64,000 nucleotides of DNA from CAXBID01 sp963815305. GTDB taxonomy: Bacteria > Bacteroidota > Bacteroidia > Flavobacteriales > Flavobacteriaceae. Below, piece by piece: positions 26,129-34,768 of the stretch (positions are counted from its first letter, which is position 1; each line of letters starts with the position of its first letter). The DNA lies in assembly GCA_963815305.1 (NCBI GenBank), contig CAWFFW010000001.1, forward strand, positions 1,612,001-1,676,000, read 5' to 3'. Under the pieces are notes generated by a model. It did no database searches. It was not told the origin of the DNA and saw only the letters and a list, made by a program, of their open reading frames with translations. The position numbers and the translations under genes are program-made.

Positions 26129-26920
26129 CTATTCGATAATTTCCGAGCCTTCTGGGGCTTCGAAAATATCTTGATATATTTTTTCTTTTGAAAGTACAAT
26201 ATTCACAAATTCCAAATCGTTTCTTTTTGTTGTTGGCAAATTATTCTCGTAATTGTACCATGATAGCGTTTCAGGCAAAAGTAATCCCTCTACAGTTTGC
26301 CAATTGGTATATTTTATAAAATGAAATTCTTTGCTTTTTTCATTGCTAAAAAACGTAACAGTGTAACCCAACCAAGTCATTTGATATGTTTCAGAATCAT
26401 AATACAAAATATATTCATCATCTGGTGATTCTCCCACTCCATTTTCATAAGATATTTTAATTCCAGGGTATTCTTTTTCTTCAAAAACCAAAGGTGAAAC
26501 ATCTTCATACATAATACCATCATCAGCTAAAATAAATGGCATCGCATAAAAGTAAAACATCAAATTATAATAAAACTTAGGGTTTCCTTTGTATGATGTG
26601 GTGTCTTTGCTTTTTAACCAAACAGCCTCACCGTTAAAACCTATACTATGATTTGGCATGTCAATTAAGGACTTTCTGTTTTTTAAATCGGTAGTCGTCA
26701 CTTCATCACCGCTTGGTTTTTTCATCGTAAATTTAAGTGATTTCATAGCGTTCCAAGTATCCAAACCACCGTGTACATCAAATACTTTGGTGATATTTTC
26801 TGGATAGATGCTTGTGGTAACATTGAGGTTTTCTTTGGAATAATCAGTGATTTTTTCTGTTTTTTCTTTGCAGGAAAGCATCATTAAACTGAATATTAAA
26901 AAGTACATTTTTATTTTCAT
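26129..26920 (-). CDS. DUF6503-like lipoprotein
   Basis: 263 residues with a lipoprotein signal (YFLIFSLMMLSCKEK). The mature part carries VFDVHGGLDTWNAMKSLKF, a start typical of LolA/LppX-like folded lipoproteins grouped as DUF6503, followed by paired beta strands with many aromatic residues (MTWLGYTVTFF, FIKYTNWQTVEGLLLPE). Such proteins may carry lipophilic cargo in the periplasm; this is inference from fold resemblance. It is divergent from the methyltransferase gene at 27000. No operon partner. Confidence 0.7.
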   Translation of the reverse strand: MKIKMYFLIFSLMMLSCKEKTEKITDYSKENLNVTTSIYPENITKVFDVHGGLDTWNAMKSLKFTMKKPSGDEVTTTDLKNRKSLIDMPNHSIGFNGEAVWLKSKDTTSYKGNPKFYYNLMFYFYAMPFILADDGIMYEDVSPLVFEEKEYPGIKISYENGVGESPDDEYILYYDSETYQMTWLGYTVTFFSNEKSKEFHFIKYTNWQTVEGLLLPETLSWYNYENNLPTTKRNDLEFVNIVLSKEKIYQDIFEAPEGSEIIE

Positions 26921-26981
26921 GAGGATGAAGTTTGTTTACTGCTTTGGCGAAGTTAAATGAAATTATTTACATGAAAACAAT

Positions 26982-26989
26982 TACTTTTG
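26982..26989 (+). promoter_or_regulatory. -7 box of the SpoU methyltransferase gene
   Basis: TACTTTTG matches TAnnTTTG and ends 10 nt before the ATG at 27000, leaving a 5' leader of only about 4 nt. Confidence 0.5.
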
Positions 26990-26999
26990 CTGGGAATTT

Positions 27000-27803
27000 A
27001 TGAAAGATATAACCAGCATACAAAATCCGTTAATAAAACAGCTAACGCAATTAAAAGACAAATCGCGCGAGCGTAAAAAAACAGGTTTATTTTTAATTGA
27101 AGGTGTTCGAGAAATTTCGTTAGCCATAAAAGGTAATTATCAATTAGAAACTATTTTGTTTAATAATGAATTGATTGGCGAAACAGATTTAAGTAAACTC
27201 TTAACCCAATCAGAAAATCAACCAGAAATTATTTCAATTTCATCTGAAGTATATCAAAAATTAGCGTATCGTGATACTACGGAAGGTGTTTTGGCAGTCG
27301 CTAGAAGTAAAAATCATGTTATCGAAGACTTAAAATTAAACTCTAAAAATCCTTTAGTTTTAGTTGCGGAAGCACCTGAAAAACCCGGAAATATTGGTGC
27401 TATTTTAAGAACTGCCGATGCTGCAAATGTAGATGCTGTAATTATCGCTAATCCAAAAACTGATTTATACAATCCGAATATTATTCGTTCTAGTGTGGGT
27501 TGCATTTTTACGAATACTATAGCCATGGGGAGTACAAACGCTATTATTAAATTTCTAAAGGCTCGAAATATAAACATGTATTGCGCTGCTTTACAAGCTT
27601 CAGTAGAATATCATACACAAAACTTCACAAAACCAACGGCCATCATTGTTGGAACGGAAGCTACTGGATTAAGTAATGCATGGTTAGAAAATTCAACTCA
27701 AAATATTATAATCCCCATGCAAGGGGAAATAGATTCTATGAATGTATCTGTTGCGGCTGGCATTCTTATTTTTGAAGCGAAAAGACAAAGAGATTTTTTA
27801 TAA
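27000..27803 (+). CDS. SpoU/TrmH-family RNA 2'-O-ribose methyltransferase
   Basis: 267-residue SPOUT-fold methyltransferase. The N-terminal substrate-binding domain (SIQNPLIKQLTQLKDKSRE, RKKTGLFLIEGVREI) precedes the knot domain with motif 1 EKPGNIGAILRTADAANVDA, motif 2 IIVGTEATGLS and motif 3 IIIPMQGEIDSMNVSVAAGI. All three SpoU motifs are intact. The target (23S rRNA, as for RlmB, or tRNA) cannot be read from sequence. The M48 gene follows by 92 bp on the same strand. Confidence 0.92.
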   Translation: MKDITSIQNPLIKQLTQLKDKSRERKKTGLFLIEGVREISLAIKGNYQLETILFNNELIGETDLSKLLTQSENQPEIISISSEVYQKLAYRDTTEGVLAVARSKNHVIEDLKLNSKNPLVLVAEAPEKPGNIGAILRTADAANVDAVIIANPKTDLYNPNIIRSSVGCIFTNTIAMGSTNAIIKFLKARNINMYCAALQASVEYHTQNFTKPTAIIVGTEATGLSNAWLENSTQNIIIPMQGEIDSMNVSVAAGILIFEAKRQRDFL

Positions 27804-27895
27804 AAAATCTTAAAAAAAACAAATCTCAAAAAAAACAAATTCCAATAATACCGTTTTGGAGTTTGGATTTTTTTAAAATTGGAATTTAAATAATT

Positions 27896-29128
27896 ATGTC
27901 ATCAACAACACTCTTTTACATCATAATCGCAATTATTATCATCAATTTTATTGTTGATAAAGTTTTAGATGCTTTAAACGCGAAGCATTATAACGATAAA
28001 CTTCCTAAAGAATTACAAGATGTTTATGATGAAGCTGAATATAAAAAATCGCAAAATTATAAAGCAACCAACTATAAATTTGGACTTATAACTTCAACCT
28101 TTTCAATTATTCTTACCTTAGTATTTCTATTTTTTGATGGCTTTGAGTTTATTGATAATATAGCTAGAAGCTATAGTAGTAACCCCATAGTTATTGCCCT
28201 TATTTTTTTTGGAATTATTATGATTGGAAGCGATATTATAACCACACCATTTTCCTATTACAGTACGTTTGTCATTGAAGAAAAATTTGGTTTTAATAAA
28301 ACAACCATAAAGACTTTCTTTTTTGATAAAATTAAAGGGTGGTTAATGATGGCCATTGTTGGCGGTGGTATTTTAGCTTTAATTATTTGGTTTTATGAGG
28401 TTACTGGGAAACATTTCTGGTTGTATGCTTGGGGATTGGTGTCAGTTTTTACCTTGTTTATGAATATGTTTTATTCTAAAATTATTGTACCCCTATTCAA
28501 TAAGCAAACACCTTTAGAGGCTGGAACTTTACGTGATAAAATTTCTGAATATGCCAAAACGGTTGGCTTTAAATTAGACAAGATTTTTGTAATTGATGGC
28601 TCTAAACGCAGCACCAAAGCCAATGCTTACTTTTCGGGTTTTGGTAACGAAAAACGAGTGACGCTTTACGATACATTAATTAACGATTTGGATGATGAAG
28701 AAATTGTTGCTGTTTTAGCCCATGAAATTGGACACTACAAGAAAAAACACATCATTTTTAATTTGTTTGCTTCTATTTTATTGACGGGTTTTACGCTTTA
28801 TATTTTATCGTTATTTATTTCAAATCCGTTATTGTCACAAGCTCTTGGTGTTAATATTCCGAGTTTTCATATTGGGTTGATTGCTTTTGGATTACTCTAC
28901 TCGCCTATTTCTGAAATTACGGGTTTAATTATGAATCTATTTTCAAGAAAGTTTGAATACCAAGCGGATGATTATGCCAAAAACACCTATAAAGGGGAAC
29001 CACTTATTACCTCGCTTAAAAAATTATCAAAAAATAGTTTGAGTAATTTAACACCGCATCCGGCTTATGTATTTATGCATTATTCACATCCTACACTTTT
29101 AGAACGTATTGGGAATTTGAGAAAATAG
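27896..29128 (+). CDS. M48 family metallopeptidase (Ste24/CAAX protease type)
   Basis: 410-residue integral-membrane zinc protease. Several transmembrane segments (about 5-22, 62-82, 95-115, 145-165 and 175-195) precede HEIGHYKKKH (H276, E277, H280) and the third ligand region FSRKFEYQADDYA. The family includes Ste24, which in bacteria probably takes part in membrane-protein quality control. Its last 17 codons (HYSHPTLLERIGNLRK plus stop) reappear in diverged form at 29775-29825, beyond the next gene. Confidence 0.92.
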   Translation: MSSTTLFYIIIAIIIINFIVDKVLDALNAKHYNDKLPKELQDVYDEAEYKKSQNYKATNYKFGLITSTFSIILTLVFLFFDGFEFIDNIARSYSSNPIVIALIFFGIIMIGSDIITTPFSYYSTFVIEEKFGFNKTTIKTFFFDKIKGWLMMAIVGGGILALIIWFYEVTGKHFWLYAWGLVSVFTLFMNMFYSKIIVPLFNKQTPLEAGTLRDKISEYAKTVGFKLDKIFVIDGSKRSTKANAYFSGFGNEKRVTLYDTLINDLDDEEIVAVLAHEIGHYKKKHIIFNLFASILLTGFTLYILSLFISNPLLSQALGVNIPSFHIGLIAFGLLYSPISEITGLIMNLFSRKFEYQADDYAKNTYKGEPLITSLKKLSKNSLSNLTPHPAYVFMHYSHPTLLERIGNLRK

Positions 29129-29188
29129 CCTTTTTTTAACGCAACCTTTTACAGAAATATTCATCTACAGATAAATATTTATTGCTTT

Positions 29189-29740
29189 ATGAAAAACTTC
29201 TATTTTATATTATTTACTGTTTTGGTCTTTGTTTCTTGTTCAAATGACAATTTAAACAAAAATGAAATATCAATATTGACGACATTAACAGGTGAACGTG
29301 GATTATCTTATAACGAGAGTATTGATAAATGGACAGAATTAAAGAAAATTAATGGTAACTCTTATGTATATCAAACTACTTTTATTTCGTGGACTGGCTC
29401 TAAAAACACCACTGAAATAAAAGTTAAGAATGGAAAAGTTACATCTAGAATCTACCAAGGTTTTATAATTGATGATAATGGAAATAAAGCAGTTGATTCA
29501 TTCATTGAAAATTCAAATGAATTAGGTAATCATCTAGAAGGAGCAGAACCACTAACTATAGATGAATTATATACTTCTTGTGCTAGTGATTATTTAATTG
29601 TAGATCAAAAAAATAATACGCTATACTTTGAAACTGATACTAATAATGGTTTGATAACTTTATGTGGTTTTGTTCCTAATGGTTGTGCGGATGATTGTTA
29701 CCGAGGTATCAGAATAAGTTCATTTACTTGGATTGATTAA
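29189..29740 (+). CDS. Small lipoprotein, function unknown
   Basis: 183 residues with a lipoprotein signal (ILFTVLVFVSCSN). The mature part has several beta-rich segments (YVYQTTFISWTGSKNTTEI) and four cysteines, three of them near the end (TLCGFVPNGCADDCYRG). No family is recognised. It lies between the true M48 3' end and a diverged duplicate of that end, so it appears to have arrived by recombination next to the M48 gene. A -7-like sequence in front is not convincing. Confidence 0.65.
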   Translation: MKNFYFILFTVLVFVSCSNDNLNKNEISILTTLTGERGLSYNESIDKWTELKKINGNSYVYQTTFISWTGSKNTTEIKVKNGKVTSRIYQGFIIDDNGNKAVDSFIENSNELGNHLEGAEPLTIDELYTSCASDYLIVDQKNNTLYFETDTNNGLITLCGFVPNGCADDCYRGIRISSFTWID

Positions 29741-29774
29741 AAAAATTAAAACTACATAAATTAATATATTTAGG

Positions 29775-29825
29775 CATTATTCACATCCCAAGCTTTTGGA
29801 ACAGATTGGGAATTTAAGGAAATAG
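29775..29825 (+). pseudogene. Diverged duplicate of the M48 protease 3' end
   Basis: Seventeen codons reading HYSHPKLLEQIGNLRK and TAG. They match the end of the M48 gene (29078-29128) at 14 of 16 residues and, by my count, 43 of 51 bases, with about half of the changes silent. The upstream part of a gene is absent. This is a footprint of recombination with a related genome or of an old tandem duplication. Confidence 0.75.
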
Positions 29826-29868
29826 GCTCAAAAAAACATATTTTTCTATTTTTATTGAAACTTGACTT

Positions 29869-29946
29869 TGTAAAAAATTTCAACAAACTTCGTTTAACAA
29901 TCAATAAAGTTCATTGAAACGGAACTTTATCTTTGCATTGGCAACA
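29869..29946 (+). promoter_or_regulatory. Promoter module A (operator-like inverted repeat plus -7 box)
   Basis: AAAGTTC (29906-29912), nine nucleotides, GAACTTT (29922-29928), a perfect 7-bp inverted repeat whose last base is the first base of the -7 box TATCTTTG (29928-29935). Upstream lies CTTCGTTTAACA. Layout and much of the sequence match module B before the gene at 7245 on the minus strand. Transcription would begin near 29942, about 90 nt before the ATG at 30034. TTGGCAACA at 29938-29946 is repeated inverted at 33421-33429. Confidence 0.6.
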
Positions 29947-30033
29947 ATTAAAACACACAATTAATCAATTATATAAAATTCTAAAAAACTATTTTTGACT
30001 AAAATTCAGAACCTCTTATTACTAAACCTACCT

Positions 30034-31650
30034 ATGACTTTGAAACCTAGTTCATCTTTATTTTGCAAAATATTATTTCTTTCAAATATTTTTCTATTCA
30101 TATTTTTAGCCAGTTGCTCAGATACCTCTGATAATAGTACAATTGAGAAATAAGATGAAAACAATATTATTACAAGGTTTTTCTTTTCTCAAGATAATAA
30201 CCCCAGTTTGTCAAAATATGTTCCTGGAAATATAAACCAATCAAGTAATGAAATATACCTTCAACTACCTTCAAGAGCAGATATTACTTCTCTAATTCCT
30301 GATATTTCATTATTTGGGGTTGCTACAATTAACCCTAAAACAAACACTTCAATTGATTTTTCGGAGCCTGTTGAATTCATTGTTACATCCGAAGCAGGAA
30401 ATACCAATACTTATACTGTATTTGTTTCTTTAAGTCCGGAAAGTACAATTACTGAGTTTTATTTTAAAAGATCGGATAATCAAGGTCTAGAACAGGATTT
30501 ATATGGAGAAATAGATGAAATAAATAAAAGGATACTATTTGATTTGCCTCTTACGGCCAATATAAAAAATTTAAATCCTACACTTATTCTTGATGCCAAT
30601 AGAGCAAATCCTCTAGATGATTTTCCGAAAGATTTTTCAAATATAAAACAATATGAAGTTATTGCTGATGATGAAAAAAAATCTATTTATGAAGTCTCTG
30701 TGAGTTATGATAGAAATGTACTAATAGAGTTTGGAAGAGTGAACGATCTCTTTTCCAGATATAGATGGTCTTTAGATACTAATCACAATAATTGGGAAAA
30801 CATTCAAGTTAATGAGTACAATAGAATAACAGTATTAAGTGTCGATTGTTCGTGTATCGATTTTTTCCTTCCAGAAATTGAGTTGTTAACTGAACTGAAG
30901 GCATTGCGCTTGAGCGCTTCACAAACAAATACAAGTACTAATTTACCTTTTGAACTAGGTAAACTAACAAAACTCGAATCTTTGAAAATTGCAAACTCAA
31001 AGATTGAGCAATTATCTCCTAGCATTGGTAATTTAACCAAGCTAGAATATTTTGAATTCCAAGATAACAATCTAAAATCATTACCAAAGGAGATAGGTAA
31101 TTTAACAGAGTTGTATAGAATTTTTATATATAACAATCAAATTACTGAATTGCCTAGTGAAATTGGAAATCTAAGCCGACTTAACCATATTCTCGGATAT
31201 AGTAATCTTATTAGAGAAATTCCTTCCTCTTTTAAAAACTTGAATAATCTTGAAAGTTTAACGCTTTCGGGTAACGAAATAATTAATATTCCTCCTGAAC
31301 TGTATCAATTAAAAAGTATTGAATTAATTGACTTGTTCAATAACCAAATCTCTTCGATTGCTGAAGAACTTGGACAAATGGACACTGCAGAATCTGTCAC
31401 AATAAATTTGGGTAAAAATAATATTACATCCATACCCAAGGAACTTAGCAAACTAAAAACACTTGGGGGTTTACTTTTACAACAAAATAACATTGCGACT
31501 GTACCTAAAGAGCTTAGTCAATTAACATCATTAGTTGTATTAGACTTAAGGCAGAATCAAATATTAACATTACCCAAAGAGATATGCGATATGGAGGATA
31601 TGTATGGAACTAGAATTCATGTAGATGATAATGTAACCTGCACAGAATAG
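30034..31650 (+). pseudogene. Leucine-rich-repeat lipoprotein gene with an in-frame stop
   Basis: From ATG 30034 a typical lipoprotein start (IFLFIFLASCSDTSDNSTIEK) runs 39 codons to TAA at 30151-30153; the same frame then continues open to 31650. Beyond the stop are two Ig-like segments (about 59-140 and 140-215 in the full frame) and about eight leucine-rich repeats (LTKLESLKIANSKIEQLSPSI, LTELYRIFIYNNQITELPS, partly quoted). The part after the stop could start at TTG 30208 but would lack any export signal, which makes no sense for this architecture. A single substitution explains the lesion; a base-calling error is possible. The next lipoprotein follows 22 bp downstream. Confidence 0.7.
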
Positions 31651-31672
31651 ATTGGAAATAAAATTTAAATTT

Positions 31673-33349
31673 ATGAGAAAATTATCCAGCATCATACTTA
31701 TTTTACTCTTTACGTTTTCATGTTCTGACAAAGAAGAAATGGAACCAGCCCCAGAGTCTGTAAAAACACCTCAAACTGAATTAATTTCACTCGAATATAA
31801 TAGCATTGATAATTCTATTAAAATAGTTTGGAGACCAGTAGAAATTGAAGGCTTTGTTTCTTATAAAGTTTATCGATTAGAAAGTGCAACCAATGTTTTT
31901 TCTAATATCTCAGTTATTGCAAATCTTGGCAAACTTAGAAAGGAAATTAAAAATAGTAACCAATTTTCATTTACTGACACTGATATTCCTTACAATGCCT
32001 ATGTAAATTATGTAGTAGTAACGGTATATGAAAATCCATTCAATCAATATAAAGAACAAGTTGTTAGTATTAATCATCTTTATTATGAGAGGGCTGAACT
32101 TGCATTTGAAATTTTAAGTGTTGAAAAGTTGAACAATGGTCTTATCAATTTAGAATGGGAGAAAGATGAAAATGATAACTTTTCAAATTACAGTATTCAT
32201 AGAACGGAAACCATCTATGATGCTTCTTTATACCGTATGGATATTTTTAAAAATGAGTTTTCAATATCCGAAATAATTAACCAAAGTGAAATTACTTACG
32301 AAGATTCTTCAAGCTTTTTATCAGAATATATTACTTATGGAGTTTCCAAAGAGGTAAATGGTAATACCATAGAAAGTAAAAATACAATTACAATTAAAAA
32401 CCCTCGTTTTATTGATTTCGTTCCAATAGAAATGGTTAAAAATCCGCTACATGAAAATGAAGTAATCATAATTGGCGGAGATGGAGAAATATTATTTTAT
32501 AACCCTTATAACTTTTCAATTATACATTCTATTGATATTAGCGCAAGAGTTCATCACCCAGTTATTGAAACATATAATGGAGTACAACAACTATACATCC
32601 CATCTGAAAATGGTAAAATATATGTGTATAGTTTAGAAGATTACAGATTAGTTCAAGAAATCGATTTAGATACTAACATAGATATCACATCTATGATTAT
32701 TAAAGAAAATTACATTATTTTCTTAGAAAAATCTATTTCTGGATATTACAGTCACTTTTCCTATTATGATATTGAAAATCACATAGTCCATAGAAATACA
32801 GGATATCATCACAAAAGCTCAAGGCTTGTTAACTCCACAAGCACATATTTTTTCAGGCTAGAACCTGTGTTTAATGGACATCAAAACGAATCATCAATAA
32901 ATAAATATAACTTTATTAACGGTGAGTTAGATTTTTCTTTAGGAATAGATAATGGATCTATAAAAAGTGAACAAGTATTTGCTGTTGCTCCTGATTTCTC
33001 ATATATCATAAGTACTGATTATGGTTTCCATTTAAAATTAAATTATAATGACCTATCTGAGGAAAACCTTGGAAATTATGGTTACCCCATGTCTTTCAAT
33101 GGCTACGATTTTATTGGAATTCAAGAAAAATATTCTGACATCTATATTACCGAAGACCATGATATTTATTTTGCAATAAAAGAATTAAATAGAATTGTAA
33201 TGCATAAATATTTAGATTTTAGAAATGTTTCTAAAGAATTTGACACACAAGGAAAACCACTACTTTTCACTTTACTAAATAATGATATTATTGTAATTAA
33301 TCAGAGTGAAAATGCCAATAAAAGTTTTATAGAAATAATAAATGATTAA
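31673..33349 (+). CDS. Large lipoprotein, Fn3-like domains plus predicted beta-propeller
   Basis: 558 residues with lipobox FTFSCSDKE. Two fibronectin-III-like segments follow: SIKIVWRPVEIEGFVSYKVY (about 45-65) and LINLEWEKDENDNFSNYSIH (about 155-175). After about residue 240 come repeated four-strand units (IIIGGDGEILFYNPYNFSII, LYIPSENGKIYVYSLEDYRL) typical of a YVTN/WD-like propeller. The start at 31673 is chosen because the TTG at 31652 only adds a charged lead. It is 22 bp after the interrupted LRR gene, probably one transcript. Function unknown; surface binding is plausible. Architecture resembles the lipoprotein at 58189. Confidence 0.75.
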   Translation: MRKLSSIILILLFTFSCSDKEEMEPAPESVKTPQTELISLEYNSIDNSIKIVWRPVEIEGFVSYKVYRLESATNVFSNISVIANLGKLRKEIKNSNQFSFTDTDIPYNAYVNYVVVTVYENPFNQYKEQVVSINHLYYERAELAFEILSVEKLNNGLINLEWEKDENDNFSNYSIHRTETIYDASLYRMDIFKNEFSISEIINQSEITYEDSSSFLSEYITYGVSKEVNGNTIESKNTITIKNPRFIDFVPIEMVKNPLHENEVIIIGGDGEILFYNPYNFSIIHSIDISARVHHPVIETYNGVQQLYIPSENGKIYVYSLEDYRLVQEIDLDTNIDITSMIIKENYIIFLEKSISGYYSHFSYYDIENHIVHRNTGYHHKSSRLVNSTSTYFFRLEPVFNGHQNESSINKYNFINGELDFSLGIDNGSIKSEQVFAVAPDFSYIISTDYGFHLKLNYNDLSEENLGNYGYPMSFNGYDFIGIQEKYSDIYITEDHDIYFAIKELNRIVMHKYLDFRNVSKEFDTQGKPLLFTLLNNDIIVINQSENANKSFIEIIND

Positions 33350-33489
33350 GCCTCTTAGCTTTTATTAAAAAATAGTAATTTTGGTTCTGCATCAATTGAA
33401 AATAAGACTTAAATAAAAACTGTTGCCAACAAAGAACTGAGTTAAAAAGCAACTCTTTTCTTCATTAATTTTGCGCAATATTATTCTAG

Positions 33490-33515
33490 GCTTAAACATT
33501 AGTTTAAGCTTTTTT
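33490..33515 (+). terminator. Terminator-like hairpin in the IS110 right end
   Basis: GCTTAAAC (33490-33497), ATTA, GTTTAAGC (33502-33509), then six T. On plus it could terminate the lipoprotein operon; on minus it follows the transposase stop. Confidence 0.7.
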
Positions 33516-33536
33516 CATACCCTTTTTTACCACTGA

Positions 33537-34508
33537 CTATTTAGATACTAAAACAGAAACAAAGGCCGGATCATATGGACGTCCAGACTTTGCAATGGCA
33601 AAACATTGTTTGAGTAATTTATTGGAAACTGCTATTAATGCTAACTTTTTACTCTTTCCTTTATTGGTGATTCGTTCAAATATCGCCATACAAGATTTGT
33701 TGTGTTTATAAGCGCTCATCGAACATAAGAATAGTAAATTCCTTAATTTTCTGTTGCCAACTTTACTGATTCTGGATCTTCCTCTTACACTATTCCCAGA
33801 TTCTCTTATCGTTGGAGTGATGCCAACATAGCTACACAATTGTGAAGCGGTTTCAAACTTGTTAAATCCATCAGTAACTATAATTAAAAACAGTGCAGTT
33901 TTTATCCCTACTCCTGGAATACTTTGCAACAATGTGAGTTGTGATTGTTGATCTTTTTTGACTAAAGACAACAACTTCTCTTCTATTCCTTTCAACTCTT
34001 TATCTAAGTATTTCTTAGTCCTTTTTAAAGATCGAAAAACATAAGATGATGGAATGCCTAACACTTCTTCACCATGAATCTTGTTCTTGGTAGCTGTTCT
34101 TGTTTTTAATAAATTATCCATTAATCGAAACAACTGTAAACACTCACTTTGAGTATCGGTAAGTGCATTGTACAATGGAACATCCTGTGTTAAACCATAA
34201 TTACAGATTGCTTTTGCATCACTTTTATCTGTTTTAACTTTAGCTAACTTCATTTGAATAAATCGCTTGATAGATAAAGGATTTACAACAGATACTGAAA
34301 CATCTTTCTTATACAAAAATTGAGCAAATCGATAGTGATAATAACCCGTAGCCTCCATAACCACTAAACTATTTTTTGATAGTGTTTTATGAAACTTTTT
34401 AAAGCCTAATTCACTATTTTTAAATTGTAAATGACCTTGTTTACTACCATAACAATCAAAGACATCTTTGCTAATGTCTATTCCAAAAGTTTCATTATAT
34501 TTATTCAT
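33537..34508 (-). CDS. IS110-family DEDD transposase
   Basis: 323-residue RuvC-like recombinase with acidic residues D11 (GIDISKDVFD), E52 (VVMEATGYY), D94 and D97 (KTDKSDAKAI), followed by the Tnp_20 domain (LQSIPGVGIKTALFL, CSYVGITPTIRESGN, RGRSRISKVGNRKLRNLLF) that supplies the catalytic serine. The chain is complete, so the element may be active. The start at 34508 (MNKYNETFGIDIS) matches family starts; the upstream ATG at 34544 would invade the non-coding end. Enzymes of this group are guided by a bridge RNA from the same element. Confidence 0.93.
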   Translation of the reverse strand: MNKYNETFGIDISKDVFDCYGSKQGHLQFKNSELGFKKFHKTLSKNSLVVMEATGYYHYRFAQFLYKKDVSVSVVNPLSIKRFIQMKLAKVKTDKSDAKAICNYGLTQDVPLYNALTDTQSECLQLFRLMDNLLKTRTATKNKIHGEEVLGIPSSYVFRSLKRTKKYLDKELKGIEEKLLSLVKKDQQSQLTLLQSIPGVGIKTALFLIIVTDGFNKFETASQLCSYVGITPTIRESGNSVRGRSRISKVGNRKLRNLLFLCSMSAYKHNKSCMAIFERITNKGKSKKLALIAVSNKLLKQCFAIAKSGRPYDPAFVSVLVSK

Positions 34509-34690
34509 AACAAAATGTTTTAGGAAAGAATACACTACTAACACTCACAACAACTTGAAAACGAGATCTAAAGTCTCACAGAACTGAACGTGGTTTTTAG
34601 TAGAAAAGAGAGAGGATTATCAATGTTGTCGAAGTTAAAACTTCACCGTGTATATTAACCTTAATTCTCTCTTTTATTCTTTCTGATTAA
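34509..34690 (-). ncRNA. Candidate bridge RNA of the IS110 element
   Basis: The non-coding stretch upstream of the transposase folds well on the minus strand. AAAAGAGAGA (34604-34613 on plus) pairs perfectly with TCTCTCTTTT (34666-34675), enclosing a hairpin GAAGTT-AA-AACTTC (34631-34644). A second hairpin, GAGA/TCTC, lies at 34563-34577. The bases AGAACTGA at 34580-34587 equal the left insertion junction at 33433-33440, including the central CT, as expected of a guide segment. Position and size fit IS110-group bridge RNAs. Boundaries are approximate and expression is not shown. Confidence 0.55.
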
Positions 34691-34768
34691 TAATCTAATT
34701 TAATAAAAGTCAAACTTAAGAAGAACTAAGTTAAAATAATTACTTGATCAAGCAACTATCCTTCACAC

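Larger units (their letters stand above)
33437..34727 (-). mobile_element. IS110-family insertion sequence (about 1.29 kb)
   Basis: One DEDD transposase gene with about 100 bp of non-coding DNA downstream and 219 bp upstream, the proportions of IS110-group elements. The proposed ends are CT dinucleotides at 33437-33438 and 34726-34727, inside a flanking direct repeat AAGAACT(G/A)AGTTAAAA (33432-33447 and 34721-34736, one mismatch). No terminal inverted repeats are seen, as expected. It inserted right beside the TGTTGCCAAC motif (33421-33430). Ends are inferred, not proven. Confidence 0.75.

Noticed and set aside
30208..31650. TTG-started cytoplasmic LRR protein as the real gene
   Set aside because: The same frame extends upstream through one stop to a good lipoprotein signal, which fits the Ig/LRR architecture better.
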